NCBI RefSeq assembly: GCF_030406385.1
Contig: NZ_JAUEPM010000002.1
Location: forward strand, 1 to 64,000
Direction of reading: 5' to 3'
Length of the DNA stretch: 64,000 nt
Origin: Microbacterium oryzae
GTDB taxonomy: Bacteria; Actinomycetota; Actinomycetes; Actinomycetales; Microbacteriaceae
Shown here: positions 50,640 through 59,287 of the stretch, in pieces
How positions within the stretch are numbered: position 1 is the stretch's first letter
Layout: each line of letters starts with the position of its first letter
Notes under the pieces: generated by a model
Seen by the model: only the letters and a program-made list of their open reading frames with translations
Told to the model about the DNA's origin: nothing
Database searches by the model: none
Translations under genes and position numbers: made by a program

Positions 50640-53309
50640 TCATCGAGTCGCGATCCTGGCCTTCAGTCGGTCGAGGCCGTCCTTGCCCGCCACCGCCACG
50701 AAGGCTCGCTTGCCGAGCCCGCGCGCGGTCTCACGGGAGTAGCGCGCGGGCGAGCGCACGAGGCGGTCGAACGCGACGGTGCCCGCCGGCGGGCTCGGCA
50801 CATCGTCCAAGAGGTCGCCGAACAGCGTCCGGTGGGAGTCGGGTGAGACGCGCACGCCGCGCACCCGGTTGCTCACGTTGCCGCCGTGCACGACCTGGAG
50901 CCAGGCGGGCCGGCCGCGGTCGGTCACGACGGGAAGGTGGTTGCGCAGGAGAGTGTGCCAGTCGCGCCAGGCCGTGAGCGGCGCATCCCATGGCTCCGCC
51001 ACGCTGCAGAACGCGTTCTCGTCGTCGCGGCGCAGATACACCTCGTCGCCGTGGGCGATGATCCCGCGGCCGAGGAAGAGCGCGGCGTGCGGATTCGCGC
51101 GCGCGAGAGTCTGCAGCCGATGGACGAAGTCATCGGCGATCGCATCGTCGTTGTCGAGGTTGGTCGTGAGCAGGATGGACCCGCTCGCGCCGGTGAGGGA
51201 GCGCGCGTCGGCTGCCACATCCTGCCATGACACGGACTCGCGGTAGAGCGGAGTGAACAGACCGGCCGCGACGTGCGGCGCGAGGCGCTCCAGGAGCCAT
51301 GACGGACTCTGCGGGTCGAGGTAAACGATCCACCGGAAGCTCCTCTCCGTCTGACGGGAGACGGACGGCACCGTGTACCGCTCGAAGAGGTCGATGCGTT
51401 CGCGCAGCCATCCCTCCCGCGCGCGTACGAGGCTCTCTGGGCCCGGCGTCGGCAGGTTGAAGCGCGTAAGGATCACGTGATCGACCGAGGAGGCCGGCAA
51501 CGCGGAGCCGACGCTGCGCGAGGACTCGTCGCGCTCCCAATCCGACTGCCCCTTCCGTGCTGCGCGATTGCCCTTGACCCGGCCTGCGAGGGCGAAGCCG
51601 GCGTACACGAGGGCGTCGGCCGCCGTGAGCGGGCCGACGACCGTGCGCGCGAGCTCGCGGAGGCTGGACGGCGCCGTCTCCACGCCCTGCTCCGCAGGTC
51701 CGCGACGATTTCGGGTCAGCACCCGCACAAGTGCATCGGCGGTGCGCGGTGGGGTGACCTCGACGGGCGCGCCGTCCGGCAGCGTCTTCTCTGCCGCGTG
51801 GAAGAGCCGGTCCACATGCAGATCGTCCGCCGTGACGTCGGGGAAGCGGCCGAGCCGGCCGTGCCCTTCCTCGCTCAGGCCATAGGCGCCGGCACCCCAG
51901 AGAGCGCCGCGGGTGGAAGGCATGCGATCGCGGGCGCGGTAGTACGCGCGCACGAGCGGGGAAGCACCCTCGGTGACGACGCGGAACGCGGGGCGGCCGG
52001 CGAGGGCATGGCCGTCTGCGAGCGCCCGGATCACGGGCTCGAGGGCCTCGGGGGAGACGCCGATGTCCGCGTCCAGGTAGATGCGGGGCCAGTGCGTCGC
52101 GTGCTCGTCGCCGAGGTTCAGCGCCGCCGTCTTCGAGGGGACGGCCGTCTCGAGGACTCGGACGCCCGGGATGGCGCGCGCGCGGGCGGCCGTGTCGTCC
52201 GCGCATCCGTTGCAGACGACGATCACCTCGACGCGGCCGTCCTCGGCGAGCGGGGACAGCGGGCGGAGCGTGCGCTCGATCACCGCCGCCTCGTCGTGCG
52301 CGGGGATGATGATCGACGCCGCGGGGAACTCCTCGGGCATGATCGGGTCTCGCTCGGCACGCGGCAGCTCCGCCCACCGCGCACGGCGCGCGAGGGCCCA
52401 CCTTGCGCGCGCATGGCTGGGGTCCCGCCGCAGCTGCTCGCCCACGACGACCGCCGCGCGGAATGCCCCGGCCCGGCGCGGGGCGTGCTTGTCCATGTAG
52501 CGCACGCGGTTGACGATCGTCAGTGCGACGAGGTCGGCCGAGGTGCCGGATCCGCTGCCCTCGTGCACCACCACCGCGTCCGGTTCGAACCAGATCTGGA
52601 ATCCGGCCTCACGCAGGCGCCGCTGGAAATCCGTCTCCTCCGAGTACAGGAAGAACCGCTCGTCCCAGGAGCCGACGGCGGCGGCGGCATCGCGGCGGAT
52701 GAGGATGGCAGCGCCCGTCGCCCATTCGATCGGGTGCGCCCGCCGGTAGGCATCCGCGGAGCGCACGTACTCGGAGAGCGCGCCGGGGCGACCCTGCCAG
52801 ACGCGGCCGAGGGCTCCGTCGGCGCATGCTCGCACCAGCGTCGGCTCTCGTCGCAGTGACGGGTAGACCTGGCCGTGTGCGTCGTTGATCAGCGGAACGA
52901 CGGCACCGATCCGCTGATCGAGCCGCAGTCGCCGCAGCATCGTGTTGATCGCGCCGTCGGAAACCCGGAGGTCGGGATTGAGCACGAGGACGGCCTCGGC
53001 GGTGCCCGCGTGCGACATCGCGACGTTCAGACCGCCGGAGTAGCCCAGGTTGCCGCCGGTCGCGACGGCGATCACGTCGTCATGTCTCCGGGCGACGGCG
53101 AGTGTGCTATCGGACGAGGAGTTGTCCGCGATGATGACGCGCAGCGAGACGGCCGCAGCCTCTCGGCGAAGGTCTGCGACGAGTGCATCGATGTGCGCGG
53201 CGTTGCGGTAGGTGACGACCAGCACGGCGACCTCGACGGGCCCGCCGCGGTGGAACCGTCCTTCGACGGCGCGCTCGTGATCGACCTCTGCGGTGACACC
53301 GGAATGCAT
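50640..53309 (-). CDS. Three-module glycosyltransferase
   Basis: 889 residues. Module 1 (~16-290) is a rhamnosyltransferase-like GT2: VAVLVVTYRNAAHIDALV, IIADNSSSD, VLVLNPDL. Module 2 (~320-560) is a second GT2: ASIIIPAHDEAAVIERTL, IYLDADIGVS, VTADDLHVDRLF. Module 3 (~630-889) fits the putative rhamnosyl transferase family (VILTRFNLPTP, RWIVYLDPQSPSWLLERL, ILLTTNLDNDDAI). The start ATG 53309 sits at the end of EPS leader copy C with GGGGGAG upstream; here the leader's start codon opens the enzyme itself. One protein could build a disaccharide or trisaccharide segment. Confidence 0.83.
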   Translation of the reverse strand: MHSGVTAEVDHERAVEGRFHRGGPVEVAVLVVTYRNAAHIDALVADLRREAAAVSLRVIIADNSSSDSTLAVARRHDDVIAVATGGNLGYSGGLNVAMSHAGTAEAVLVLNPDLRVSDGAINTMLRRLRLDQRIGAVVPLINDAHGQVYPSLRREPTLVRACADGALGRVWQGRPGALSEYVRSADAYRRAHPIEWATGAAILIRRDAAAAVGSWDERFFLYSEETDFQRRLREAGFQIWFEPDAVVVHEGSGSGTSADLVALTIVNRVRYMDKHAPRRAGAFRAAVVVGEQLRRDPSHARARWALARRARWAELPRAERDPIMPEEFPAASIIIPAHDEAAVIERTLRPLSPLAEDGRVEVIVVCNGCADDTAARARAIPGVRVLETAVPSKTAALNLGDEHATHWPRIYLDADIGVSPEALEPVIRALADGHALAGRPAFRVVTEGASPLVRAYYRARDRMPSTRGALWGAGAYGLSEEGHGRLGRFPDVTADDLHVDRLFHAAEKTLPDGAPVEVTPPRTADALVRVLTRNRRGPAEQGVETAPSSLRELARTVVGPLTAADALVYAGFALAGRVKGNRAARKGQSDWERDESSRSVGSALPASSVDHVILTRFNLPTPGPESLVRAREGWLRERIDLFERYTVPSVSRQTERSFRWIVYLDPQSPSWLLERLAPHVAAGLFTPLYRESVSWQDVAADARSLTGASGSILLTTNLDNDDAIADDFVHRLQTLARANPHAALFLGRGIIAHGDEVYLRRDDENAFCSVAEPWDAPLTAWRDWHTLLRNHLPVVTDRGRPAWLQVVHGGNVSNRVRGVRVSPDSHRTLFGDLLDDVPSPPAGTVAFDRLVRSPARYSRETARGLGKRAFVAVAGKDGLDRLKARIATR

Positions 53310-53418
53310 CGCGACTCCCCCTGGATCTGGCCGCGAACGCGCGCGGCTCGGGGCGCTCCGCCCGGATGCCGAGCGCTCCCCTCGCAAGGGAGGAGGGCCG
53401 GGATTACCTTCTGATACA
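53289..53418 (-). promoter_or_regulatory. EPS leader module, copy C (before the three-module transferase)
   Basis: Minus strand: TGTATCA (53418-53412), GGCCCTCCTCCC, hairpin CCCT-TGCG-AGGG then GAGCGC, CATCCGGG from 53368, GGGGGAG and ATG at 53309. TATCA to ATG is 107 nt, CATCCGGG to ATG 59 nt. The palindrome ACACCGGTGT (53416-53425) overlaps its upstream edge, where the divergent G8 gene also begins. Confidence 0.7.
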
Positions 53419-53508
53419 CCGGTGTGCGCGGCCGGTCGAGGGTGGTAGCTTTCGTCGCACCTGACCTTCCCCCCGGAGGTCGGACTCTCTCGGACGGTCG
53501 GTGCTCAC

Positions 53509-56136
53509 ATGCCATTTTCGATGACGGCGGTGCCGCGCCGCCGCGTGTTCTTCACCGGAGGGACGGCGCTCGCGGTGAGCGCGCTGGCAGCGGGGCTTCT
53601 CGCGTTCGGCCCCTCGTCGGCTGCAACCTCCTCGGCTGCGACCTCTGCGGCCGCTGACCCCAGCGACATGGCGTCGCCGGGATGCGACGGAGCGCTCCCA
53701 TGGGGCGCCGCATCCACCTGGTCGGACGGCGCGGTGCCCGGGGAGGGCGCCGACGTCACGCTGCCAGCGGGCGCCGCCGTCTCGGTCGACGTGGACGTCC
53801 CGCACCTCGGGAGGGTGGAGGTGCCCGGCGATGCTGCACTGTGCTTCCCCGATCGGGACGCCGTGTTCAGCGCGAGGGAGATCATCGTCCATGGCGAGCT
53901 GCAGGCGGGCACCGCGGAGCGCCCTCTCATGAGCGAGCTCACCATCAAGCTCGAGGGCGGGACGCCGGAAGACGATTACGAGCTCACCGGGCACGCGGCT
54001 CATGCCATCGAGGAGTACACGGGCTCGCATCAAGGACACTGCACGGGCAGCGGCGACTGCCTTCACGTCGGGCCCAGCGCGGGAACCAACCTCCTGCTCG
54101 CGGCCAACGGCGGCTCCATCGAGCTCCACGGGCAGGATGTCGGCCGGACATGGACCGAACTCGCTGCGACGGCGGAGGCAGGGGCGACGACGCTGGAACT
54201 CGACGAGGCCGTGTCATGGCGCGTCGGCGATGAGATCGTCGTGGCGAGCAGCAGCGTCGACTGGCGGGAGGCCGAGTCCGCGCGGGTCGAGGAGGTGTCC
54301 GGGGACGGACGCATCGTCCGGCTGGATGCGCCGCTCGAGCACTCCCACAGCAGCATCGAGACCTGCGAGACCGCCGACGGTGAGACCCGGTGCGTGGCGG
54401 AGCGGGCGGAGGTCGGGCTGCTCACGCACAACGTCAAGGTGGCAGGACCCGACGAGCCGGTCGACGGGTTCGGGGGGCAGATCATGATCGCCGCGGGCGG
54501 CCGGATCGACACCGCGTACACCGAGCTCGTCAGGCTGGGGCAGAAGGGCCTGATCGGGCACTATCCGATCCACTTCCACGTCACCGGCGCGGGCGGCGCG
54601 GACTCCGAGGTCGCCGACATCAGCATGCACGACAGCTTCAACCGGCAGGTCACCATTCACGGCACCGACGGCGTGCGCGTCAGCCGCACCGTGTCGTACC
54701 TCACCTTCGGTCACAGCTTCATGCTCGAAGACGGTTTCGAGACGGGCAACCAGCTCTCGGACAACCTCGTCATCGGCAGCCGCTTCGAACCCGACCCGGA
54801 GCAGCGGGTGCGCGAGTCGGATCGCACGCCCTCCGGCTTCTGGATCCCGAACGCGGACAATGACCTGCGTGGCAACCACGTCGCCGGCGGAGACGGAACC
54901 GGCATCTGGATCGACTTCGGCACCGACAACCACAACGTAAATGAAGCGCGGCGAGGTGTGTTCGGCGTCTTCGACGACAATGTCGCGCACTCGAACGACG
55001 CAGCCGAGGCCGACCGTCCGGCGCACGAGGCCGGCAATGGCATCTTCGTCGGGGGATATGTCGGCAGCCCGCCCGAGCGCGCCGAGGCGCTCCGCAACAG
55101 CGCGTGGAAGAACACCGGGACGGGTCTCTGGATCGATGGGCCGATCGACTTCGTCGATTCGACCGCGGCGAACAACCACATGGGTGCGACGCTGCAGGGC
55201 TCCGTGATGCGCGGCGGCCTGCTGATGGGGGAGACGGAGAATGCCGCCGCAGATCCCGCATCGTCCTTCCTCTTCCCCTATGGCGCAGGTGTCCTGCGCG
55301 CCTATCACGGCGCCTCCGATTACGACGACGTGTGGGTGGGCGGATTCGGAGGCACGCCGATCACGGAGAACTACTCGGCCATCAGCGACGGCGGAGCCGG
55401 CATCTCGGATCACCCGATGCGCATCAAGAACCTCCGCTTCTTCGGAGAGGGGTATCGCGTGCTCTTCGACGCGTGCCCGTTCGAGGAGGACGGCGGCACC
55501 GTGTGGGGGCAGTGCTACTGGGGTCCCGAGCACGGCGGCAACGCCCACGCGCTGGTCGACCTCGACGGCTCCATCCGCGAGGACGGGCAGCCCGTGACCT
55601 ACACGAACTCCGCGCCGTTCCTGCGCCACGGCGACGACTTCCTCTATCCGCAGGGCGGTGAGACCCCGTTCGGCCCCACAGCCCGAGGTCTCATCACCTC
55701 ATCTGAGCATCGCTACATCGAGTTCACACCTCGCGACCCGGCCGAGGGCCTGACTCTCACACGGGAGAGCGACGGAGCGACGACGACCGACGCGGGCTGG
55801 AACATGATCGAGCTGGGCGAGCGGTACCGCGTGGACGGGCCGTTGCGGATGTTCAACGTCGGCGGCAACTACGCGGGAGAGGTCGAGTTCGTCGTCGAAC
55901 TCGATGCGCCCCCGAGCGAGGTCGCGCGCGGCAGCGCGCTCGACGGCGGCGATCGCGTCGCGCAGGAGGAGGCGTCGAGCCTCGAAGCCCTGGGCGAGGA
56001 TGGCGCGTGGTGGTGGGAGGACGGCGAACTCTACCTGCACGTGGAGATTGGCGGCGAGGATGTCCCGTTCGGCCGTGCGGGCGACGAGACGACGCTCGAC
56101 CACCGCGAGGGCCCCGTCTGGAGCATCGTCCCCTGA
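53509..56136 (+). CDS. Secreted G8-domain beta-helix protein (CEMIP/TMEM2-like)
   Basis: 875 residues with a signal sequence (PRRRVFFTGGTALAVSALAAG, twin-arginine-like or Sec). A G8-type domain (~60-230: AASTWSDGAVPGEGADVTLP; PHLGRVEVPGDAALCF) is followed by a parallel beta-helix with GLIGHYPIHFHVTG (His351, 355, 357), NRQVTIHGTDGVRVSR and FGHSFMLEDGFETGNQLSDN. These blocks closely resemble animal CEMIP/TMEM2, hyaluronan-degrading proteins (family resemblance). In an EPS locus it is probably a polysaccharide-cleaving or -modifying enzyme. It diverges from the three-module transferase. Confidence 0.75.
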   Translation: MPFSMTAVPRRRVFFTGGTALAVSALAAGLLAFGPSSAATSSAATSAAADPSDMASPGCDGALPWGAASTWSDGAVPGEGADVTLPAGAAVSVDVDVPHLGRVEVPGDAALCFPDRDAVFSAREIIVHGELQAGTAERPLMSELTIKLEGGTPEDDYELTGHAAHAIEEYTGSHQGHCTGSGDCLHVGPSAGTNLLLAANGGSIELHGQDVGRTWTELAATAEAGATTLELDEAVSWRVGDEIVVASSSVDWREAESARVEEVSGDGRIVRLDAPLEHSHSSIETCETADGETRCVAERAEVGLLTHNVKVAGPDEPVDGFGGQIMIAAGGRIDTAYTELVRLGQKGLIGHYPIHFHVTGAGGADSEVADISMHDSFNRQVTIHGTDGVRVSRTVSYLTFGHSFMLEDGFETGNQLSDNLVIGSRFEPDPEQRVRESDRTPSGFWIPNADNDLRGNHVAGGDGTGIWIDFGTDNHNVNEARRGVFGVFDDNVAHSNDAAEADRPAHEAGNGIFVGGYVGSPPERAEALRNSAWKNTGTGLWIDGPIDFVDSTAANNHMGATLQGSVMRGGLLMGETENAAADPASSFLFPYGAGVLRAYHGASDYDDVWVGGFGGTPITENYSAISDGGAGISDHPMRIKNLRFFGEGYRVLFDACPFEEDGGTVWGQCYWGPEHGGNAHALVDLDGSIREDGQPVTYTNSAPFLRHGDDFLYPQGGETPFGPTARGLITSSEHRYIEFTPRDPAEGLTLTRESDGATTTDAGWNMIELGERYRVDGPLRMFNVGGNYAGEVEFVVELDAPPSEVARGSALDGGDRVAQEEASSLEALGEDGAWWWEDGELYLHVEIGGEDVPFGRAGDETTLDHREGPVWSIVP

Positions 56137-56145
56137 TCGACGCCG

Positions 56146-56724
56146 TCAGGATTCGGCGGCGTTGACCATCGCGCTGTTGTCGTAGTCCTGCGCGATGACC
56201 CTTCCCGGATTGCCCGCGACGAGGCACCGGGAGGGGACGTCGCGCGTGAGGACGGTGCCGGCGGAGATCGTCACGCCGTCGCCGATCGAGACGTCACCGG
56301 AGATCGTCGCGCCGGGGCCGATCCAGACGTTGCGGCCGATGCGCGGCACGCCCTGGTCGTTCTGCGCGACGCGCATGCCGATCGTGACGTTCTGGTAGAG
56401 CGTGCAGTTGGGGCCGATCCGAGCGGGACCGACCGTGATCCCGCCGCGATGCATGATCAGCAGGCCCGGCCCGATCATCGCGTCGCGGTGGATGTCGCAC
56501 TGGTGCTGGTGCGTGCATCGCCGGTTCCAGACCCGGTGCGCGACGACGAGCGGCAGCGCGGCGATCGGATGCCGCACGCGCATCCGCCGCGTGAACCGGC
56601 CGAAGCGGTAGCAGGCGACGCAGTGCAGCTCGGAGTTGAACAGCAGGAACGCCGCTCGCGCGCGCCAGGAGGGTGCCACGCCGCCGAGCATGCGGGCGAG
56701 GTCGCCCGCGAACGCGCCCCTCAC
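56146..56724 (-). CDS. Serine-acetyltransferase-like hexapeptide acetyltransferase
   Basis: 192 residues. A helical N-terminus precedes a left-handed beta-helix (GPGLLIMHRGGITVGPARIG; GRNVWIGPGATISGDVSIGD; ending LTRDVPSRCLVAGNPGRVI) of the CysE type. It is short for true CysE, and such proteins in EPS loci acetylate sugars. GTG 56724 overlaps the stop of the acyl carrier protein gene (GTGA), so the pair is co-translated. An ACP-linked donor is possible, though acetyl-CoA is usual. Confidence 0.82.
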   Translation of the reverse strand: MRGAFAGDLARMLGGVAPSWRARAAFLLFNSELHCVACYRFGRFTRRMRVRHPIAALPLVVAHRVWNRRCTHQHQCDIHRDAMIGPGLLIMHRGGITVGPARIGPNCTLYQNVTIGMRVAQNDQGVPRIGRNVWIGPGATISGDVSIGDGVTISAGTVLTRDVPSRCLVAGNPGRVIAQDYDNSAMVNAAES

Positions 56725-56972
56725 GCGGTCTTGCGCTCCACGAAGGCGACGAGCTGGTCGATCCCGTCGAGGTTGGCCGGCACAGTCTCGGAATCGGCGA
56801 CCGCGATGCCGAACTCCTGCTCGATGAACTCGATCAGCTCGAGCACGCCGGTCGAGTCGATGACTCCGGTCTCGACGAGCGAGTCCGATCCCGACGGCAT
56901 GCGGGAGGCGTCGCCGAGGAGCAGCGAGTCGAGGATGAAGCCCTCGATGCGGGCGCGGATGTCTGCGGTCAC
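56721..56972 (-). CDS. Acyl carrier protein
   Basis: 83 residues from GTG 56972, chosen because GAGGGGAA lies just upstream; ATG 56999 has AGGAG too far away (14 nt). Four-helix ACP pattern: IRARIEGFILDSLL, the phosphopantetheine site GVIDSTGVLELIEFIEQEFG (Ser of DST), and PANLDGIDQLVAFVE. DST replaces the common DSL, as in carrier proteins for amino acids or short acids. Likely activated by the AcpS at 60245 and loaded by the ligase at 61449. Confidence 0.85.
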   Translation of the reverse strand: MTADIRARIEGFILDSLLLGDASRMPSGSDSLVETGVIDSTGVLELIEFIEQEFGIAVADSETVPANLDGIDQLVAFVERKTA

Positions 56973-57065
56973 GGTCTTCCCCTCGTCGAGCCGTTGCATG
57001 CCGTTGGCGTAATGCTCCTGGCGGGGCTTAATGTAACAGCAACATCGACGGCGAGAGGAACGCGG

Positions 57066-57263
57066 ATGACGCGGAGCGACTGGCGTCGCGTCGTGGCCGA
57101 GGCGGCCGACGCGGCCGCGGACGGAGCGAGTCCCGCCAGCATCGCGATCCACCTCGAGGAGGCGTGCGACGTCGTTTTTCCCGACGCGTTCATCTCCACC
57201 GCGCGGCTCGGGAGCGCCGACGCCATCCTCGCCACCTTGCGCGAACTCGGCGAGCCCGTCTGA
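57066..57263 (+). CDS. 65-residue protein, possibly ACP-like
   Basis: ATG 57066 follows GAGAGG. The second half, IAIHLEEACDVVFPDAFIST then LGSADAILATLREL, follows the helix 2-4 pattern of acyl carrier proteins, but no DSL/DST serine motif is evident and the protein is short. It starts 93 bp from the ACP start on the other strand and its stop overlaps the start of the asparagine-synthase-like gene (TGATG). It might be a non-acylated ACP homologue or a docking partner. Function unknown. Confidence 0.55.
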   Translation: MTRSDWRRVVAEAADAAADGASPASIAIHLEEACDVVFPDAFISTARLGSADAILATLRELGEPV

Positions 57264-59287
57264 TGTGCGGTATCTGCGGCGTCTACTCGCCCACAGCGCT
57301 GCCCGACGTCGAGCTCGGGCTCGCCATGATGGGCGAGCTCAGTCACCGAGGCCCGGACGGCAGCGGCTACCTCCGCGACCAGACCGTGCTGCTCGGACAC
57401 ACGCGCCTGGCGATCATCGACGAGGCCGGTGGCACGCAGCCGATGTCGAACGAGGACCGCACGGTCTGGGTCGTCTTCAACGGCGAGATCTTCAACCACG
57501 TGGAGCTGCGCGCGGAACTCGAGCGCCGCGGTCATCGCTTCCGCAGCCGCTCCGACACCGAGGCCATCGTGCACGCGTGGGAGGAGTGGGGGCACGGCTG
57601 CTTCGAGCGGTTCAACGGGCAGTGGGCCGTGGGTATCTGGGACCGCCGCTCGCGCGAGCTGATCCTCTCGCGCGACCGCCTCGGGGTGCGGCCTCTCTAC
57701 TACACGCGGGCGGGCGGGCGCCTCCTGTTCGCATCCGAGGTCAAGGCCCTCTTCGCGGACGCCGAGGTTCCGCGTCGGATCGATCCCCTGGGGCTCGACG
57801 AGGTGCTGACCTTCTGGTCGACCGTGGCGCCGCGGACGATCTTCGAGGGCGTGCAGCAGGTGCCGCCGGGCTCGTCCCTGATCGTCAGCGAGCGGGGGGA
57901 GACGCTGCGCCGGCACTGGCGCCCGTCCTTCCCCGAGCGCGGCGGCGAGCCGAAGCAGGATCTGGCCGAGAACGTGCGGGAGCTGCGTGAGGCGGTCGTC
58001 GCGGCGACGCGGCTGCGCTTCGAGCGGGCTGACGTGCCGGTGGGCGCGTACCTGTCCGGGGGCATCGACTCGGCGGTGACCGCGGCCTCGATCGCCGAGT
58101 ACACGGGCGCGGAGCTCCACACCTTCTCGCTGCGGTTCGCCGACGCCGAGTTCGACGAGGGCTCCCCGCAGGCACTGATGGTCGACCGACTCGGATCGCG
58201 GCACAGCGAGGTGGTCGCGACGGAGCGGGACATCGCCGAGGTCTTCCCCGAGGTGGTCCGGCATGCGGAGACCGCTCTGCTGCGCACGGCGCCCGCGCCG
58301 ATGTACCTGCTCTCGAAGCTGGTTCGCGATTCCGGCTACAAGGTCGTCGTCACCGGCGAGGGCGCCGACGAGGTGCTGGCCGGCTACGACATCTTCCGCG
58401 AGGCGCGCGTGCGGCGGTTCCTCGCGCGGAACCCCGATTCGGCGGTCCGGGGTCAGGCGGTCGAGCTGCTGTACCCGTGGATGAAGCGGTCGCCGGGCAG
58501 CGCGCCCGCCTTCGCGCGCAGCTTCTTCTCGCGCACCATCGACGTCGACGACGTCGCGCTGTCGCACCGGCCCCGCTGGGAGTCGACGTCGGTGCTGAAG
58601 AGCATGCTCACCGCGGACGCGCGGGTCGACGGCTCCGCCCCTGACGAGGCCCTCGTGGCGGCTCTGGCCGACGAGGGAGCGGGGTGGGACCCGCTCGCGC
58701 AAGCGCAGTGGCTGGAGCTGAACACCCTGCTGCCCGGGTACATCCTGTCGTCGCAGGGCGATCGGATGCTCATGGCGAACTCCATCGAGGGGCGGTTCCC
58801 GTTCCTCGATGCGAACCTCGTCGAGCTCGCCAGCCGTCTGCCCGCGCGTCAGAAGATGCGGGGCCTCGACGAGAAGCACCTGCTGAAGCAGGCCTTCGCG
58901 GATCTCGTGCCCACGGCCATCCGCGATCGCCCCAAGCAGCCCTATCGCGCTCCGGACGCCGCCAGCTTCTTCGCGGATGGCTCGCCCGACTGGCTGGACG
59001 ACGTCGCCTCTCAGCGCGCCCTGGTCGACACCGGAGTGTTCCGCCCGGAGACCGTCGATCGGCTGCTCGCGAAGTGCCGTGCGCGCGACGGGCGGGGTCT
59101 CGGCAACACCGACAACATGCGCCTGGTCGCCGTGCTCTCCGTGCAGCTGCTGAGTGCCCTCTTCCTGGGGGCGCGGCCGGCCGCACCCCGACGGCCCCCG
59201 GAACCGGTCGTCGCTTTCGACCTCGTGGGCGAACTCGGACACATGCGGGACGGAGCCGGCGCGGCCGGGAGGAAGGACACGACATGA
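57263..59287 (+). CDS. Asparagine-synthase-like glutamine amidotransferase
   Basis: 674 residues. The class II amidotransferase domain begins MCGICGVYSP with the nucleophile Cys2, plus SHRGPDGSG and FNGEIFNHVELR. The synthetase domain has YLSGGIDSAVTAASIA (~res 261-276), GEGADEVLAGYD and FPFLDANLVELA. Such AsnB homologues amidate carboxylates with glutamine nitrogen, in asparagine synthesis or in polysaccharide and natural-product pathways. The setting between carrier-protein genes and a NadE-like gene favours a biosynthetic role. Coupled to both neighbours. Confidence 0.88.
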   Translation: MCGICGVYSPTALPDVELGLAMMGELSHRGPDGSGYLRDQTVLLGHTRLAIIDEAGGTQPMSNEDRTVWVVFNGEIFNHVELRAELERRGHRFRSRSDTEAIVHAWEEWGHGCFERFNGQWAVGIWDRRSRELILSRDRLGVRPLYYTRAGGRLLFASEVKALFADAEVPRRIDPLGLDEVLTFWSTVAPRTIFEGVQQVPPGSSLIVSERGETLRRHWRPSFPERGGEPKQDLAENVRELREAVVAATRLRFERADVPVGAYLSGGIDSAVTAASIAEYTGAELHTFSLRFADAEFDEGSPQALMVDRLGSRHSEVVATERDIAEVFPEVVRHAETALLRTAPAPMYLLSKLVRDSGYKVVVTGEGADEVLAGYDIFREARVRRFLARNPDSAVRGQAVELLYPWMKRSPGSAPAFARSFFSRTIDVDDVALSHRPRWESTSVLKSMLTADARVDGSAPDEALVAALADEGAGWDPLAQAQWLELNTLLPGYILSSQGDRMLMANSIEGRFPFLDANLVELASRLPARQKMRGLDEKHLLKQAFADLVPTAIRDRPKQPYRAPDAASFFADGSPDWLDDVASQRALVDTGVFRPETVDRLLAKCRARDGRGLGNTDNMRLVAVLSVQLLSALFLGARPAAPRRPPEPVVAFDLVGELGHMRDGAGAAGRKDTT

